Assembly (NCBI RefSeq): GCF_947500405.1
Contig: NZ_CANMRY010000006.1
Span: 186,001-250,000 of the forward strand
Direction: 5' to 3'
Length of the DNA: 64,000 nt
From: an uncultured Maribacter sp.
Lineage (GTDB): Bacteria > Bacteroidota > Bacteroidia > Flavobacteriales > Flavobacteriaceae
Below the pieces are notes generated by a model. It did no database searches. It was given only the letters and a program-made list of their open reading frames with translations, and had not been told where the DNA came from. The translations under genes and the position numbers were made by a program. Of this stretch, positions 49,835 through 58,139 are shown piece after piece (the first letter of the stretch is position 1; the number at the start of each line of letters is the position of its first letter).

Positions 49835-50833
49835 ATGTTAGAAAATATATCTTTCGCAAATCCTGAGTTCTTTTGGTTGTTTTTGCTACTTCCAATTGCT
49901 TTGCTATGGTATTTTTTTAAACGCAAAGAGCAAACAGCTACTTTAAAAATATCTAGCATACAAGGTTTTAATACCTCTAGTATATTACCAAAATTAAAAC
50001 CCATTTTATTCTTATTTAGATTGTTAGCTCTTGCAGCAATAATTGTTGCAATGGCAAGACCGCAAACGGAAGATATTTCTACAAGAACAAAAACTACAAA
50101 AGGGATTGATATTGTAATGGCAATAGATGTTTCTTCTAGTATGCTTGCTCGCGATTTAAAACCTAATAGATTAACTGCTTTAAAAGAAGTTGCTGCAGAT
50201 TTTATAAAAAAACGTCCTAGCGACCGTATTGGTATTGTAGAGTACGCTGGAGAAGCATTTACAAAAACACCTATAACTAGCGACAAATCTATTGTTCTTA
50301 GCTCTCTAAAAGGAATTACTTATGGGCAATTAAATGACGGTACTGCAATTGGTATGGGACTAGCAACCTCCGTAAACAGATTAAAAGAAAGTAAAGCAAT
50401 TAGTAAAATAATTATTCTTTTAACCGATGGGGTAAATAACTCTGGATTTATAGAACCCCAAACTGCTGCAGATTTAGCTATAGAATTTGGTATAAAAACG
50501 TATACAATAGGTTTAGGAACAAACGGTAATGCGCCGTCCCCAATTGCCTATAATCCTGATGGTTCTTTTAGGTACGGAATGCGACAAGTAGAAATAGATG
50601 AAGCTCTCCTAAAAGATATTGCCAAAGTTACTGGTGGTAAATACTTTAGAGCCACTAACAATAAAAAGTTAGAAGCTATTTACGACGAGATAAATAAGCT
50701 TGAAAAAACGGAAATAGAAGAATTTAAATACTATAAGTACGAAGAAAAATTTAGGCCTTGGATTTTTATTGCCGGAATATTTCTTTTACTTGAGTGGTTA
50801 TTAAGAAATACGATATTTAGAAGTTTTGTATAA
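49835..50833 (+). CDS. batA: BatA, VWA-domain membrane protein
   Basis: The 332-residue protein has two N-terminal membrane helices (FFWLFLLLPIALLWYFF; LFLFRLLALAAIIVAMA), a periplasmic VWA domain with the metal-ion site DVSSSM (VMAIDVSSSMLARDLKPNR), Thr and Asp in later loops (ILLTDGVNNSG) and a C-terminal helix (WIFIAGIFLLLEWLL). BatA and BatB form a large membrane complex in Bacteroides implicated in aerotolerance. It starts directly after the previous stop. Confidence 0.93.
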   Translation: MLENISFANPEFFWLFLLLPIALLWYFFKRKEQTATLKISSIQGFNTSSILPKLKPILFLFRLLALAAIIVAMARPQTEDISTRTKTTKGIDIVMAIDVSSSMLARDLKPNRLTALKEVAADFIKKRPSDRIGIVEYAGEAFTKTPITSDKSIVLSSLKGITYGQLNDGTAIGMGLATSVNRLKESKAISKIIILLTDGVNNSGFIEPQTAADLAIEFGIKTYTIGLGTNGNAPSPIAYNPDGSFRYGMRQVEIDEALLKDIAKVTGGKYFRATNNKKLEAIYDEINKLEKTEIEEFKYYKYEEKFRPWIFIAGIFLLLEWLLRNTIFRSFV

Positions 50834-50836
50834 ACT

Positions 50837-51880
50837 ATGATTCAGTTCGACGAAAAAATATATTTCTATCTGTTATTTATCATTCCAGTGATAATTGTCT
50901 TATTTATTTTGGCATTAATCTGGAAGAAAAAAGCGCAGAAAAAATTTGGCAGCCCTATATTGCTTAAAAAATTAACGCCTAATAAATCGCATTTTAAATC
51001 TACCTTAAAACTTATTCTTTTGCTTTTAGGCATTGCTTTACTAGTTATTGGTTTGGTAAACCCAAAAATTGGAACCAAACTAGAAACTGTAAAAAGAGAA
51101 GGGGTAGATATTGTTTTTGCGGTAGACGTTTCTAAAAGTATGCTAGCAGAAGATATTGCTCCTAACAGACTAGAAAAAGCAAAAAGATTAGTATCCGAAA
51201 TTATAAACCAATTAGGAAGCGATCGTATTGGTATAATTGCATATGCAGGCCAGGCCTATCCGCAATTACCAATAACAACAGATTATGGTGCTGCAAAAAT
51301 GTTCTTGCAAAGTATGAATACAGATATGCTAACCTCTCAAGGTACAGCAATAGATGAAGCCATAAAACTTGCAACAACCTATTACGATGATGAAGAGCAA
51401 ACAAATAGAGTATTATTTATTATTTCTGACGGAGAAGACCACTCTGAAGGATTAACATCTGATGCTGTAGAAGAAGCTACCGAAGAGGGCATACAAATAT
51501 TTACAATTGGTGTAGGTAAAGAAAAAGGAGCTCCTATACCAATAAAAAGAAACGGGATTGTAGAAACTTTAAAGAAAGATTCTCAAGGAGAGGTTGTTAT
51601 TACAAAACTAAATGAAAAGGTTTTGGTAAATATTGCTGATGATGGTAATGGTGAATATATTGATGGAACTAATACCGAAAAAGCGGTTGATTTTATAAAG
51701 GAGCAACTAATAAAAATGGATAAAACGGAGTTTGAAGCAAAACAATTTGCTGAATATAAAGACCAATTTCAATGGTTTTTAGGAGCTGCTCTTTTGTTTC
51801 TTTTTTTAGATATTTTTGTATTAGATAAAAAAACTAAATGGTTAAAGAAACTTAACCTGTTTAACGAAAAAGAAGAATAA
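50837..51880 (+). CDS. batB: BatB, second VWA-domain membrane protein
   Basis: The 347-residue paralogue of BatA has the same layout: two N-terminal helices (IPVIIVLFILALIW; LILLLLGIALLVIGLV), a VWA metal site in VDIVFAVDVSKSMLAEDIAPNR, IISDGEDHSEGL and a C-terminal helix (WFLGAALLFLFLDIFVL). Both VWA sites keep the DxSxS residues, so both can bind metal. It starts three bases after batA. Confidence 0.93.
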   Translation: MIQFDEKIYFYLLFIIPVIIVLFILALIWKKKAQKKFGSPILLKKLTPNKSHFKSTLKLILLLLGIALLVIGLVNPKIGTKLETVKREGVDIVFAVDVSKSMLAEDIAPNRLEKAKRLVSEIINQLGSDRIGIIAYAGQAYPQLPITTDYGAAKMFLQSMNTDMLTSQGTAIDEAIKLATTYYDDEEQTNRVLFIISDGEDHSEGLTSDAVEEATEEGIQIFTIGVGKEKGAPIPIKRNGIVETLKKDSQGEVVITKLNEKVLVNIADDGNGEYIDGTNTEKAVDFIKEQLIKMDKTEFEAKQFAEYKDQFQWFLGAALLFLFLDIFVLDKKTKWLKKLNLFNEKEE

Positions 51881-51881
51881 A

Positions 51882-52772
51882 ATGAAAATATATATTTTAC
51901 TTATTGTTTTTCTATTTGGTTATTTTGGTATTTCTCAAGAAGAGGAAAAAGAAAAAGCCAAGGCTCTAGAAGCTTCAAAAAATTATACATGGAATGCAAA
52001 TAAAAATTTATCCGAAGATAAGTTTGTAGATGCAGAGGCAGAGTACAGAAAAGCAATTTCTAAAAGTTCTGAAAATGCTGCTGCTCCCTATAATTTAGGA
52101 AACGCTTACTATAAAAAAGAAACATATAGCGAAGCTTTTGGACGTTTTAAACAAGCAGGAGAAGTAGCTACTAGCAAAGCAGACAAGCATAAAGCATACC
52201 ACAATATGGGTAATGTATTTATGAAGCGTAAAGAATATGAAAAAGCTGTTGAAGCCTATAAAGAAGCTTTAAGAAATAATCCTAAAGATGAAGAAACACG
52301 TTATAATTTAGCTCTTGCAAAAGAAATGCTAAAAAAACAACAAGACAAGCAAAAGAACGACCAAAATAAAGATCAAGATAAGGATCAAGATAAAAAAGAC
52401 CAAGACAACAAGGATAAAGAAGATAAAAATAAAGACAAGAAAGACGGGGACGAAGGAGATAAAGGTGATAAAGACAAAGAGGAAGAGAAAAAAGACGGGG
52501 ACGAAGGAGATAAAGGCGATCAAGGCGATCAAGGAGAAGAGGAAAAAGAAGATAATAAAGAAGGAGAAGGTGATGAGAAAAAAGAAGATAAAAAGCAACC
52601 TAATCAAGGAGATCAACAACAAGAAAAATCGCAGCCTAGGCCTAACCAATTATCTAAACAACAAGTTCAGAATTTGCTAGAAGCTATGCAAAATGAAGAG
52701 AAAAAAGTAAAAGATAAAATAGATGCTAAAAAAGTAAAAGGAGCTAAAGTTAAAAACGAAAAAGACTGGTAA
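51882..52772 (+). CDS. batC: BatC, TPR protein with a long charged low-complexity linker
   Basis: The 296-residue protein has a signal peptide (MKIYILLIVFLFGYFGIS), three TPR-type repeats (about 35-145; e.g. AAPYNLGNAYYKKETYSEAF and AYHNMGNVFMKRKEYEKAVE), and a hydrophilic stretch of Lys, Asp, Glu, Gly and Gln (about 150-250). The end is a more complex RPNQLSKQQVQNLLEAMQ. TPRs probably bind BatA/BatB. Its stop overlaps the batD start by one base. The linker is built of repeats and may vary in length. Confidence 0.9.
   Translation: MKIYILLIVFLFGYFGISQEEEKEKAKALEASKNYTWNANKNLSEDKFVDAEAEYRKAISKSSENAAAPYNLGNAYYKKETYSEAFGRFKQAGEVATSKADKHKAYHNMGNVFMKRKEYEKAVEAYKEALRNNPKDEETRYNLALAKEMLKKQQDKQKNDQNKDQDKDQDKKDQDNKDKEDKNKDKKDGDEGDKGDKDKEEEKKDGDEGDKGDQGDQGEEEKEDNKEGEGDEKKEDKKQPNQGDQQQEKSQPRPNQLSKQQVQNLLEAMQNEEKKVKDKIDAKKVKGAKVKNEKDW
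52441..52541 (+). repeat. 51-bp duplication inside batC
   Basis: The 25 bases from 52441 (AAGACGGGGACGAAGGAGAT then AAAGG) recur from 52492, a shift of 51 bases or 17 codons. The later part of each copy has diverged. The copies code for KDGDEGDKGD-type sequence in the charged linker. Confidence 0.75.
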
Positions 52773-54553
52773 TGCCAAAACTATTTAAAATAAACATTCC
52801 CCTGCTATTTTTAGTTTTCTTTTGCCTATTTACACAGGCTCAAGATAAGGGTGCCGTTACTTTTGAAATGAAACTTAGTAAAAATAAGCTAGGTATTAAT
52901 GAACGTTTGCGGGTAGATTTTGCTATGAATAAAGATGGAGACGACTTTACACCTCCAGACTTTAGTGGTTTTAGAGTTCTAATGGGTCCTTCGCAATCTA
53001 TTAGTTCTTCCTGGATAAATGGTGTTCGTAGTTATTCTAAAACCTATTCTTATACGCTAGCACCAACAGCAAGAGGTAAATTTTCTATAAAACAGGCCTC
53101 TATTGTTATAGGCGGTAAAGTATATAAGTCTTTAGCTAAAACGGTAGAAGTAACTGCTGCTGTAGATAAACCAAATGGTGAAAAATCTGCCGATGCTATT
53201 GCAGATGACAATTTACATTTAGTTGCCGAAGTTTCTAAGACCAATCCTTATTTAAATGAAGCAGTAAGCGTAGTTTATAAATTATATGTAAGTCCGCAAA
53301 TAAGTGTTTCTAATTATCGACCATTAGATAATCCTAAATACAATAATTTTTGGAGCCAAGATATTCAAGTATCTAGACTCAATGCGCAAAATGGAACTTA
53401 TAAGGGAAAAGCATATCGATACGTAGTATTAAAACGTGTTGTACTATATCCTCAAAAATCAGGGAAATTAGAAATAGAACCTTTATCCCTTGAGATAACT
53501 GTAGATGTTCCTACAAACAAGAGAGACTTTTTTGGTGGCCGAGTATACTCCCAAACGAATAAAACTGTTTCTGCTGGTAAACGCACAATAAATGTAAAAG
53601 CGCTTCCAGAAAAAGGAAAACCTGCAGATTTTAGTGGTGCTGTTGGCGATTTTGATTTTAAAGTTACCACCAGTAAAACACAATTAAATGCATCAGAATC
53701 TTTACAAGCTAAAGTAGAGGTTAGTGGTAAAGGAAATTTAAAACTTTTTCAACTTCCAAAACCTAATTTACCAAGTTCTTTAGAAGTATATGAACCAGAA
53801 TTTAATGAAGGTATAAGAACAAATTTAGCTGGTATGCAAGGTAAGGTTAGTGATAGTTATACTATTGTACCGGCATACAAAGGCAAATACCCAATTCCTT
53901 CCATTTCTTTTAGTTACTTTAATCCAAAAACCAATAAGTACGTTACAGAAAATTCTGAGGAAATATTAATAAATGTAATAAAAGGTCCTTCAAGTTCTTC
54001 CGCTACAAATCCAATTAATTCAAATAACAAACAGGTAGTATCTTCTAGTAATAATGCATTTCATTTTATTAAAACAAAAACAAATTTACAAGCTATAAAG
54101 TCTAATTATTTTTTTGGCTCTACTCCTTTTTACTTATGGTTACTACTTCCTCTTTTGTTAATTCCTATTTATATTTTATTACGTAAAAAAAGAGAAGCTA
54201 TTACTAATGATGTGGTTGGTAATAAAGTTAGAAAGGCAAATAAATTAGCTAAAAAATATTTATCTAAAGCAAAAGCAACATTAGGAACCAAAGATGCTTT
54301 CTATGTAGCGCTAGAAAAAGCTTTGCATAATTATTTAAAAGCAAAATTAAAAATAGAAACATCAGAATTTAGCAAAGATAAAATTCAAGTTTTACTTTCA
54401 AAAAAGAAGGTAGATTCAACAACTATAGATGAATTTATTTCTCTTCTTAAGAATTGTGAGGCAGCGCGTTATAGTCCATTCTCAAATGTGCAAATGCAAC
54501 AAGATTATGACAAGGCTAGCGAGGTAATTTCATTAATGGATAAACAATTATAG
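52772..54553 (+). CDS. batD: BatD, periplasmic/membrane protein
   Basis: The 593-residue protein has a signal peptide ending LFTQAQ (about residue 24), several beta-sandwich domains (TFEMKLSKNKLGINERLRVDF; SKTNPYLNEAVSVVYKLYVS; SKTQLNASESLQAKVEVSG) as in the BatD/oxygen-tolerance family, one membrane helix (about 453-471: LWLLLPLLLIPIYILL) and a helical cytoplasmic tail ending SLMDKQL. It follows batC with a one-base overlap (TAATG) and precedes batE by two bases. Confidence 0.92.
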   Translation: MPKLFKINIPLLFLVFFCLFTQAQDKGAVTFEMKLSKNKLGINERLRVDFAMNKDGDDFTPPDFSGFRVLMGPSQSISSSWINGVRSYSKTYSYTLAPTARGKFSIKQASIVIGGKVYKSLAKTVEVTAAVDKPNGEKSADAIADDNLHLVAEVSKTNPYLNEAVSVVYKLYVSPQISVSNYRPLDNPKYNNFWSQDIQVSRLNAQNGTYKGKAYRYVVLKRVVLYPQKSGKLEIEPLSLEITVDVPTNKRDFFGGRVYSQTNKTVSAGKRTINVKALPEKGKPADFSGAVGDFDFKVTTSKTQLNASESLQAKVEVSGKGNLKLFQLPKPNLPSSLEVYEPEFNEGIRTNLAGMQGKVSDSYTIVPAYKGKYPIPSISFSYFNPKTNKYVTENSEEILINVIKGPSSSSATNPINSNNKQVVSSSNNAFHFIKTKTNLQAIKSNYFFGSTPFYLWLLLPLLLIPIYILLRKKREAITNDVVGNKVRKANKLAKKYLSKAKATLGTKDAFYVALEKALHNYLKAKLKIETSEFSKDKIQVLLSKKKVDSTTIDEFISLLKNCEAARYSPFSNVQMQQDYDKASEVISLMDKQL

Positions 54554-54555
54554 GT

Positions 54556-55317
54556 ATGCTAAAAAAATTAATATTCCTATTTGTTCTTTGTTTAAGCACT
54601 TTAGGAAACGCTCAAAACACTACTTTATTTAATGATGCTACAACCGCATATAATAATGGTAATTACAACAAGGCTATAGAAAATTATTTACAAATAGTAG
54701 AAAATGGGGAGCATTCTGCAGAACTTTATTATAACCTTGGAAATGCCTATTATAAATTAAACCAAATAGCTCCTAGCATATATTATTATGAAAAAGCACT
54801 GCTTTTAAAACCTAATGATAGTGAAATTAAGAACAACCTAAGTTATGCTCAAAACATGACTTTAGATGCTTTTGAAATACTGCCTGAAACACAATTTTCT
54901 AAAATTTATAAAACAATAGTAGGTACATTTTCCTTTGATCAATGGAGCTATATTGCAATTTTATTTGTATTCTTATTTGTATTCTTATATATTGCATTTA
55001 AGCAATTTAGGTACTCTACAAAAAAACGTATTGCTTTTATAGGAAGTATTTTTTCTTTATTTATAGTTTTTACTAGTTTACTATTTGCTTATGCTCAGTA
55101 CAAAGAATTTAACGCTAAACAGCCGGCAATAATCTTTACAGAAGAAGTTGTAATAAAATCGGATCCAAATAATAGTGGTCAAGAGCTTTTTAGATTACAT
55201 TCTGGTACTAAGGTAAATATAGAAGAAGAGCTTAAAGATTGGAGAAAAATAAGTTTAGTTGATGGCCAAACAGGCTGGTTATTAGCTGAAAATATAAAAC
55301 CACTAAAGGATTTTTAA
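54556..55317 (+). CDS. batE: BatE, TPR and SH3-domain membrane protein
   Basis: The 253-residue protein has a signal peptide (to about GNAQ, residue 20), a TPR pair (AELYYNLGNAYYKLNQIAPSI, PNDSEIKNNLSYAQ), two membrane helices (about 136-153 and 167-184) and a C-terminal bacterial SH3 domain (KVNIEEELKDWRKISLVDGQ then TGWLLAENIKPL). It is the last clear Bat gene. Its stop lies 60 bases before the small gene upstream of the SulP permease. Confidence 0.9.
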   Translation: MLKKLIFLFVLCLSTLGNAQNTTLFNDATTAYNNGNYNKAIENYLQIVENGEHSAELYYNLGNAYYKLNQIAPSIYYYEKALLLKPNDSEIKNNLSYAQNMTLDAFEILPETQFSKIYKTIVGTFSFDQWSYIAILFVFLFVFLYIAFKQFRYSTKKRIAFIGSIFSLFIVFTSLLFAYAQYKEFNAKQPAIIFTEEVVIKSDPNNSGQELFRLHSGTKVNIEEELKDWRKISLVDGQTGWLLAENIKPLKDF

Positions 55318-55350
55318 AGTTTATTAATAGTTTTTAAACATTTGCATAGT

Positions 55351-55358
55351 TATATTTG
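55351..55358 (+). promoter_or_regulatory. Candidate -7 element for the inorganic-carbon cluster
   Basis: TATATTTG matches TAnnTTTG and lies 20 bases before the ATG at 55378. It would separate the SulP-CA genes from the Bat operon, though no -33 TTG sits at the usual distance and no terminator lies between. Confidence 0.45.
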
Positions 55359-55377
55359 TTAAGGAATTTTTTATTGT

Positions 55378-55674
55378 ATGAAAGTTTTTGCTCGAATTAT
55401 TTTATTGTTTTTATGGCTTTTTGCAGTTACTGCTCCAAGCATAATAACTTTATGCGATGTTGAAAATACAATTGTAATTACCAATCTTAATGAAGAAGAG
55501 CAAGAATCTGGTAAAAAGTCACCAACTGCAGAAGAAAAATTTGTTAAAGAAAATTCTTTAGACTTTTCTATAGTTGCTATTTTAAACAATACGGTAAATA
55601 GTAACTTTAATATGGCAGGTTACAAAAATTTATCTTTAGAAGTATTATCTCCTCCCCCTGAATGCCTTAACTAG
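55378..55674 (+). CDS. Small membrane or secreted protein preceding the SulP-CA genes
   Basis: The 98-residue protein has one hydrophobic N-terminal segment (IILLFLWLFAVTAPSIITLC), an acidic middle (NLNEEEQESGKKSPTAEEKF) and a C-terminal LEVLSPPPECLN. I recall small proteins of this pattern, ending in a PPPE-like motif, before transporter genes in flavobacteria, but know no function. It lies 73 bases before the SulP permease gene. Confidence 0.6.
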   Translation: MKVFARIILLFLWLFAVTAPSIITLCDVENTIVITNLNEEEQESGKKSPTAEEKFVKENSLDFSIVAILNNTVNSNFNMAGYKNLSLEVLSPPPECLN

Positions 55675-55747
55675 TAATTACTAACTGTTCTTTATTAATT
55701 AATCTGTCCTAAAAAATCTAATAGTTAGGACATAATCATTTTATTTT

Positions 55748-57334
55748 ATGTTTAAACATATTAAAAGCGATATTCCCGCAAGTATCGTTGTATTTTTCGT
55801 TGCTTTACCATTATGTTTAGGTATTGCTTTAGCTAGTGGAGCTCCTCTTTTTTCTGGTTTAATTGCTGGTATTGTGGGAGGTATTGTTGTTGGTGCAATA
55901 AGTGGGTCTCATATTGGAGTAAGTGGTCCTGCTGCAGGTTTAGCCGCAATTGTTTTAGTGGCAATTACTTCCTTAGGCTATGAAAACTTCTTAGTAGCTG
56001 TAGTACTTGGTGGGGCTATTCAAATTCTATTTGGCGTATTACGACTAGGTATCATTGGGTACTTTTTTCCTTCCTCAGTAATTAAAGGAATGCTTACTGG
56101 TATTGGAATAATTATTATTCTAAAACAAATTCCTTATTTTTTTGGAATGGATAAAAATCCCAAAGGTAACTTTGATTTTCTACAAGTAGAATGGGATAAT
56201 TTAATATCTGGACTCTTAAAAGCTATCAATGCCCTAATAAGCGGTAACATAAGTATTGGCGCAACTGTAGTTGGTATAATTTCATTAGGAATATTGCTTT
56301 TATGGTCTAACGTACTTTCTAAAAAAGGAAAAATATTTCAATTGGTACAAGGGCCATTAGTCGCTGTTGTTTTTGGTATTATTTTTTATGTAGTAACTCA
56401 AGGAGGCTCTTTAGAATTAACCTTAGAGCAACTTGTAAAAGTACCGGGAAGCATACAAGATATTAAAGAGCAAGTAACTTTTCCCAATTTTACAGCAATA
56501 GGAAATACTGAAGTTTGGATTACTGCATTTACTATAGCCTTAGTTGCTTCATTAGAAACTTTACTATGTGTAGAAGCCACAGATAAGTTAGACCCGCATA
56601 AAAATGTAACCCCAACAAACAAAGAACTATTTGCTCAAGGTACAGGAAACATCGTTTCTGGTTTAATAGGAGGTTTACCAATAACTCAGGTAATTGTAAG
56701 AAGTTCTGCTAACATACAATCTGGAGGAAGAACTAAATTATCTGCAATTATTCACGGATTCTTATTAATTGTATCTGTTCTTTTAATTCCTACATTACTT
56801 AATCAAATACCTTTAGCTGTACTAGCAGCGGTATTATTCATAGTTGGTTTTAAATTAGCAAAGCCATCTACTTTTGTAAATATGTACAAACTAGGTTGGA
56901 AACAGTTTGTACCATTTATGGCAACAGTATTACCAATGGTTATTACTGGAGATTTATTATTGGGTATTGGCTTAGGTTTAGCAGTAGGTATTTTTATTAT
57001 TTTACTTAAAAACTTTCAAAACTCACACTTCTTACATAAAGAAGGTGAAGATGTTGATGATGGTAACATTAAAATGACACTTGCTGAAGAAGTTACTTTT
57101 TTTAACAAAGGAGCTATCTTAAAAGAGCTAGATAGTTTGCCAGAAAACACCTATTTAGAATTAGATGTTAGAAAAACCAGATATTTAGATAATGATATAA
57201 TTGAAATATTAGACGACTTTGCCTTTAAAGCAAAAGAAAGAAATATTAATATTAAAATAATTTCTGAAAGAGGTGTTGTTGAAAACCCTCCAAGTTTTAT
57301 AGAATTTTTTAAGTTAACACCAAAAACAACATAA
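55748..57334 (+). CDS. SulP-family permease next to carbonic anhydrase (probable bicarbonate transporter)
   Basis: The 528-residue protein begins with the SulP first helix (DIPASIVVFFVALPLCLGIALASGAPLFSG). It has about 12-14 helices, the helix-8 motif AQGTGNIVSGLIGGLPITQVIVRSSA and a short STAS-like tail (about 430-520: LELDVRKTRYLDNDIIEILDDF). The carbonic anhydrase gene begins six bases after its stop, and in several bacteria SulP-CA pairs or fusions work on bicarbonate. The substrate is therefore inferred, not shown. Confidence 0.88.
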   Translation: MFKHIKSDIPASIVVFFVALPLCLGIALASGAPLFSGLIAGIVGGIVVGAISGSHIGVSGPAAGLAAIVLVAITSLGYENFLVAVVLGGAIQILFGVLRLGIIGYFFPSSVIKGMLTGIGIIIILKQIPYFFGMDKNPKGNFDFLQVEWDNLISGLLKAINALISGNISIGATVVGIISLGILLLWSNVLSKKGKIFQLVQGPLVAVVFGIIFYVVTQGGSLELTLEQLVKVPGSIQDIKEQVTFPNFTAIGNTEVWITAFTIALVASLETLLCVEATDKLDPHKNVTPTNKELFAQGTGNIVSGLIGGLPITQVIVRSSANIQSGGRTKLSAIIHGFLLIVSVLLIPTLLNQIPLAVLAAVLFIVGFKLAKPSTFVNMYKLGWKQFVPFMATVLPMVITGDLLLGIGLGLAVGIFIILLKNFQNSHFLHKEGEDVDDGNIKMTLAEEVTFFNKGAILKELDSLPENTYLELDVRKTRYLDNDIIEILDDFAFKAKERNINIKIISERGVVENPPSFIEFFKLTPKTT

Positions 57335-57340
57335 AAAAAT

Positions 57341-57967
57341 ATGAAAGCACATACAAAAGAAACACAAGCAGCTATTACCCCAAATACAGCTATTGAACTT
57401 CTTAAAGAAGGTAATGCTAGATTTATAGCAAGCAATAATGCAAACAGAGATCTTTTAGACCAAATGAAAGATACTGCAAGCGGTCAATATCCTTTTGCCA
57501 CAATTTTAAGTTGTATTGACTCTAGAGTATCTGCAGAACTTATATTTGATCAAGGTGTAGGAGATATCTTTAGCGCACGTGTTGCTGGTAATATTGTAAA
57601 TGAAGACATTCTTGGTAGCATTGAATTTGCATGTAAATTAGCAGGAACAAAAGTAATTGTTGTTTTAGGCCACACAGCGTGTGGTGCTGTAAAAGGAGCC
57701 TGTGATGGTGCAGAATTAGGTAATTTAACTATCCTGTTAGACAAAATTAAACCTGCAGTAAATGCGGTAAAAGAACCTACAGATAGCAACTTAAGAAATT
57801 CTAAAAATATAGATTTTGTAAATAATGTAGCTGCCAAAAACGTAGAACTTACTATTGATAATATTCGTACTAAAAGTCCTGTATTAGCTGAAATGGAAAA
57901 TAACAATGAAATAAAAATTGTTGGTGCCATGTATAATATTTCTACAGGTAGTGTAGATTTTTATTAA
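57341..57967 (+). CDS. Beta-class carbonic anhydrase
   Basis: The 208-residue enzyme interconverts CO2 and bicarbonate. Zinc ligands are Cys in ATILSCIDSRVSAELIFDQ and His/Cys in VVLGHTACGAVKGACDGA, with the catalytic Asp-Arg pair in CIDSR. No signal peptide is seen, so it is cytoplasmic. It lies six bases after the SulP permease and before a terminator; the second SulP gene follows with its own leader. Confidence 0.95.
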   Translation: MKAHTKETQAAITPNTAIELLKEGNARFIASNNANRDLLDQMKDTASGQYPFATILSCIDSRVSAELIFDQGVGDIFSARVAGNIVNEDILGSIEFACKLAGTKVIVVLGHTACGAVKGACDGAELGNLTILLDKIKPAVNAVKEPTDSNLRNSKNIDFVNNVAAKNVELTIDNIRTKSPVLAEMENNNEIKIVGAMYNISTGSVDFY

Positions 57968-57994
57968 TAATTAATACTACAAATAGTATGTGGA

Positions 57995-58026
57995 AAGAGT
58001 CTTGGTATAAACCAAGACTCTTTTTT
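57995..58026 (+). terminator. Terminator downstream of carbonic anhydrase
   Basis: GAGTCTTGGT (57997-58006) pairs perfectly with ACCAAGACTC (58011-58020) around ATAA and is followed by TTTTTT. It lies 29 bases after the carbonic anhydrase stop and separates it from the second SulP gene. Confidence 0.9.
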
Positions 58027-58139
58027 GTCTATAATATTGAGCTTTATACACAAAAAATAAATAACTTTATTTTTTATAAAGAAAACTCTCCTTAACTAAA
58101 TTTTTAGAATCTATAATTACATATAAATTTAACCTTTAC

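Noticed and set aside
52329..52649. Hydrophobic 106-codon frame opposite the batC linker
   Set aside because: It is the complement of Lys/Asp/Glu-rich codons, which always read as Phe/Leu/Ile/Val. It has no independent support.
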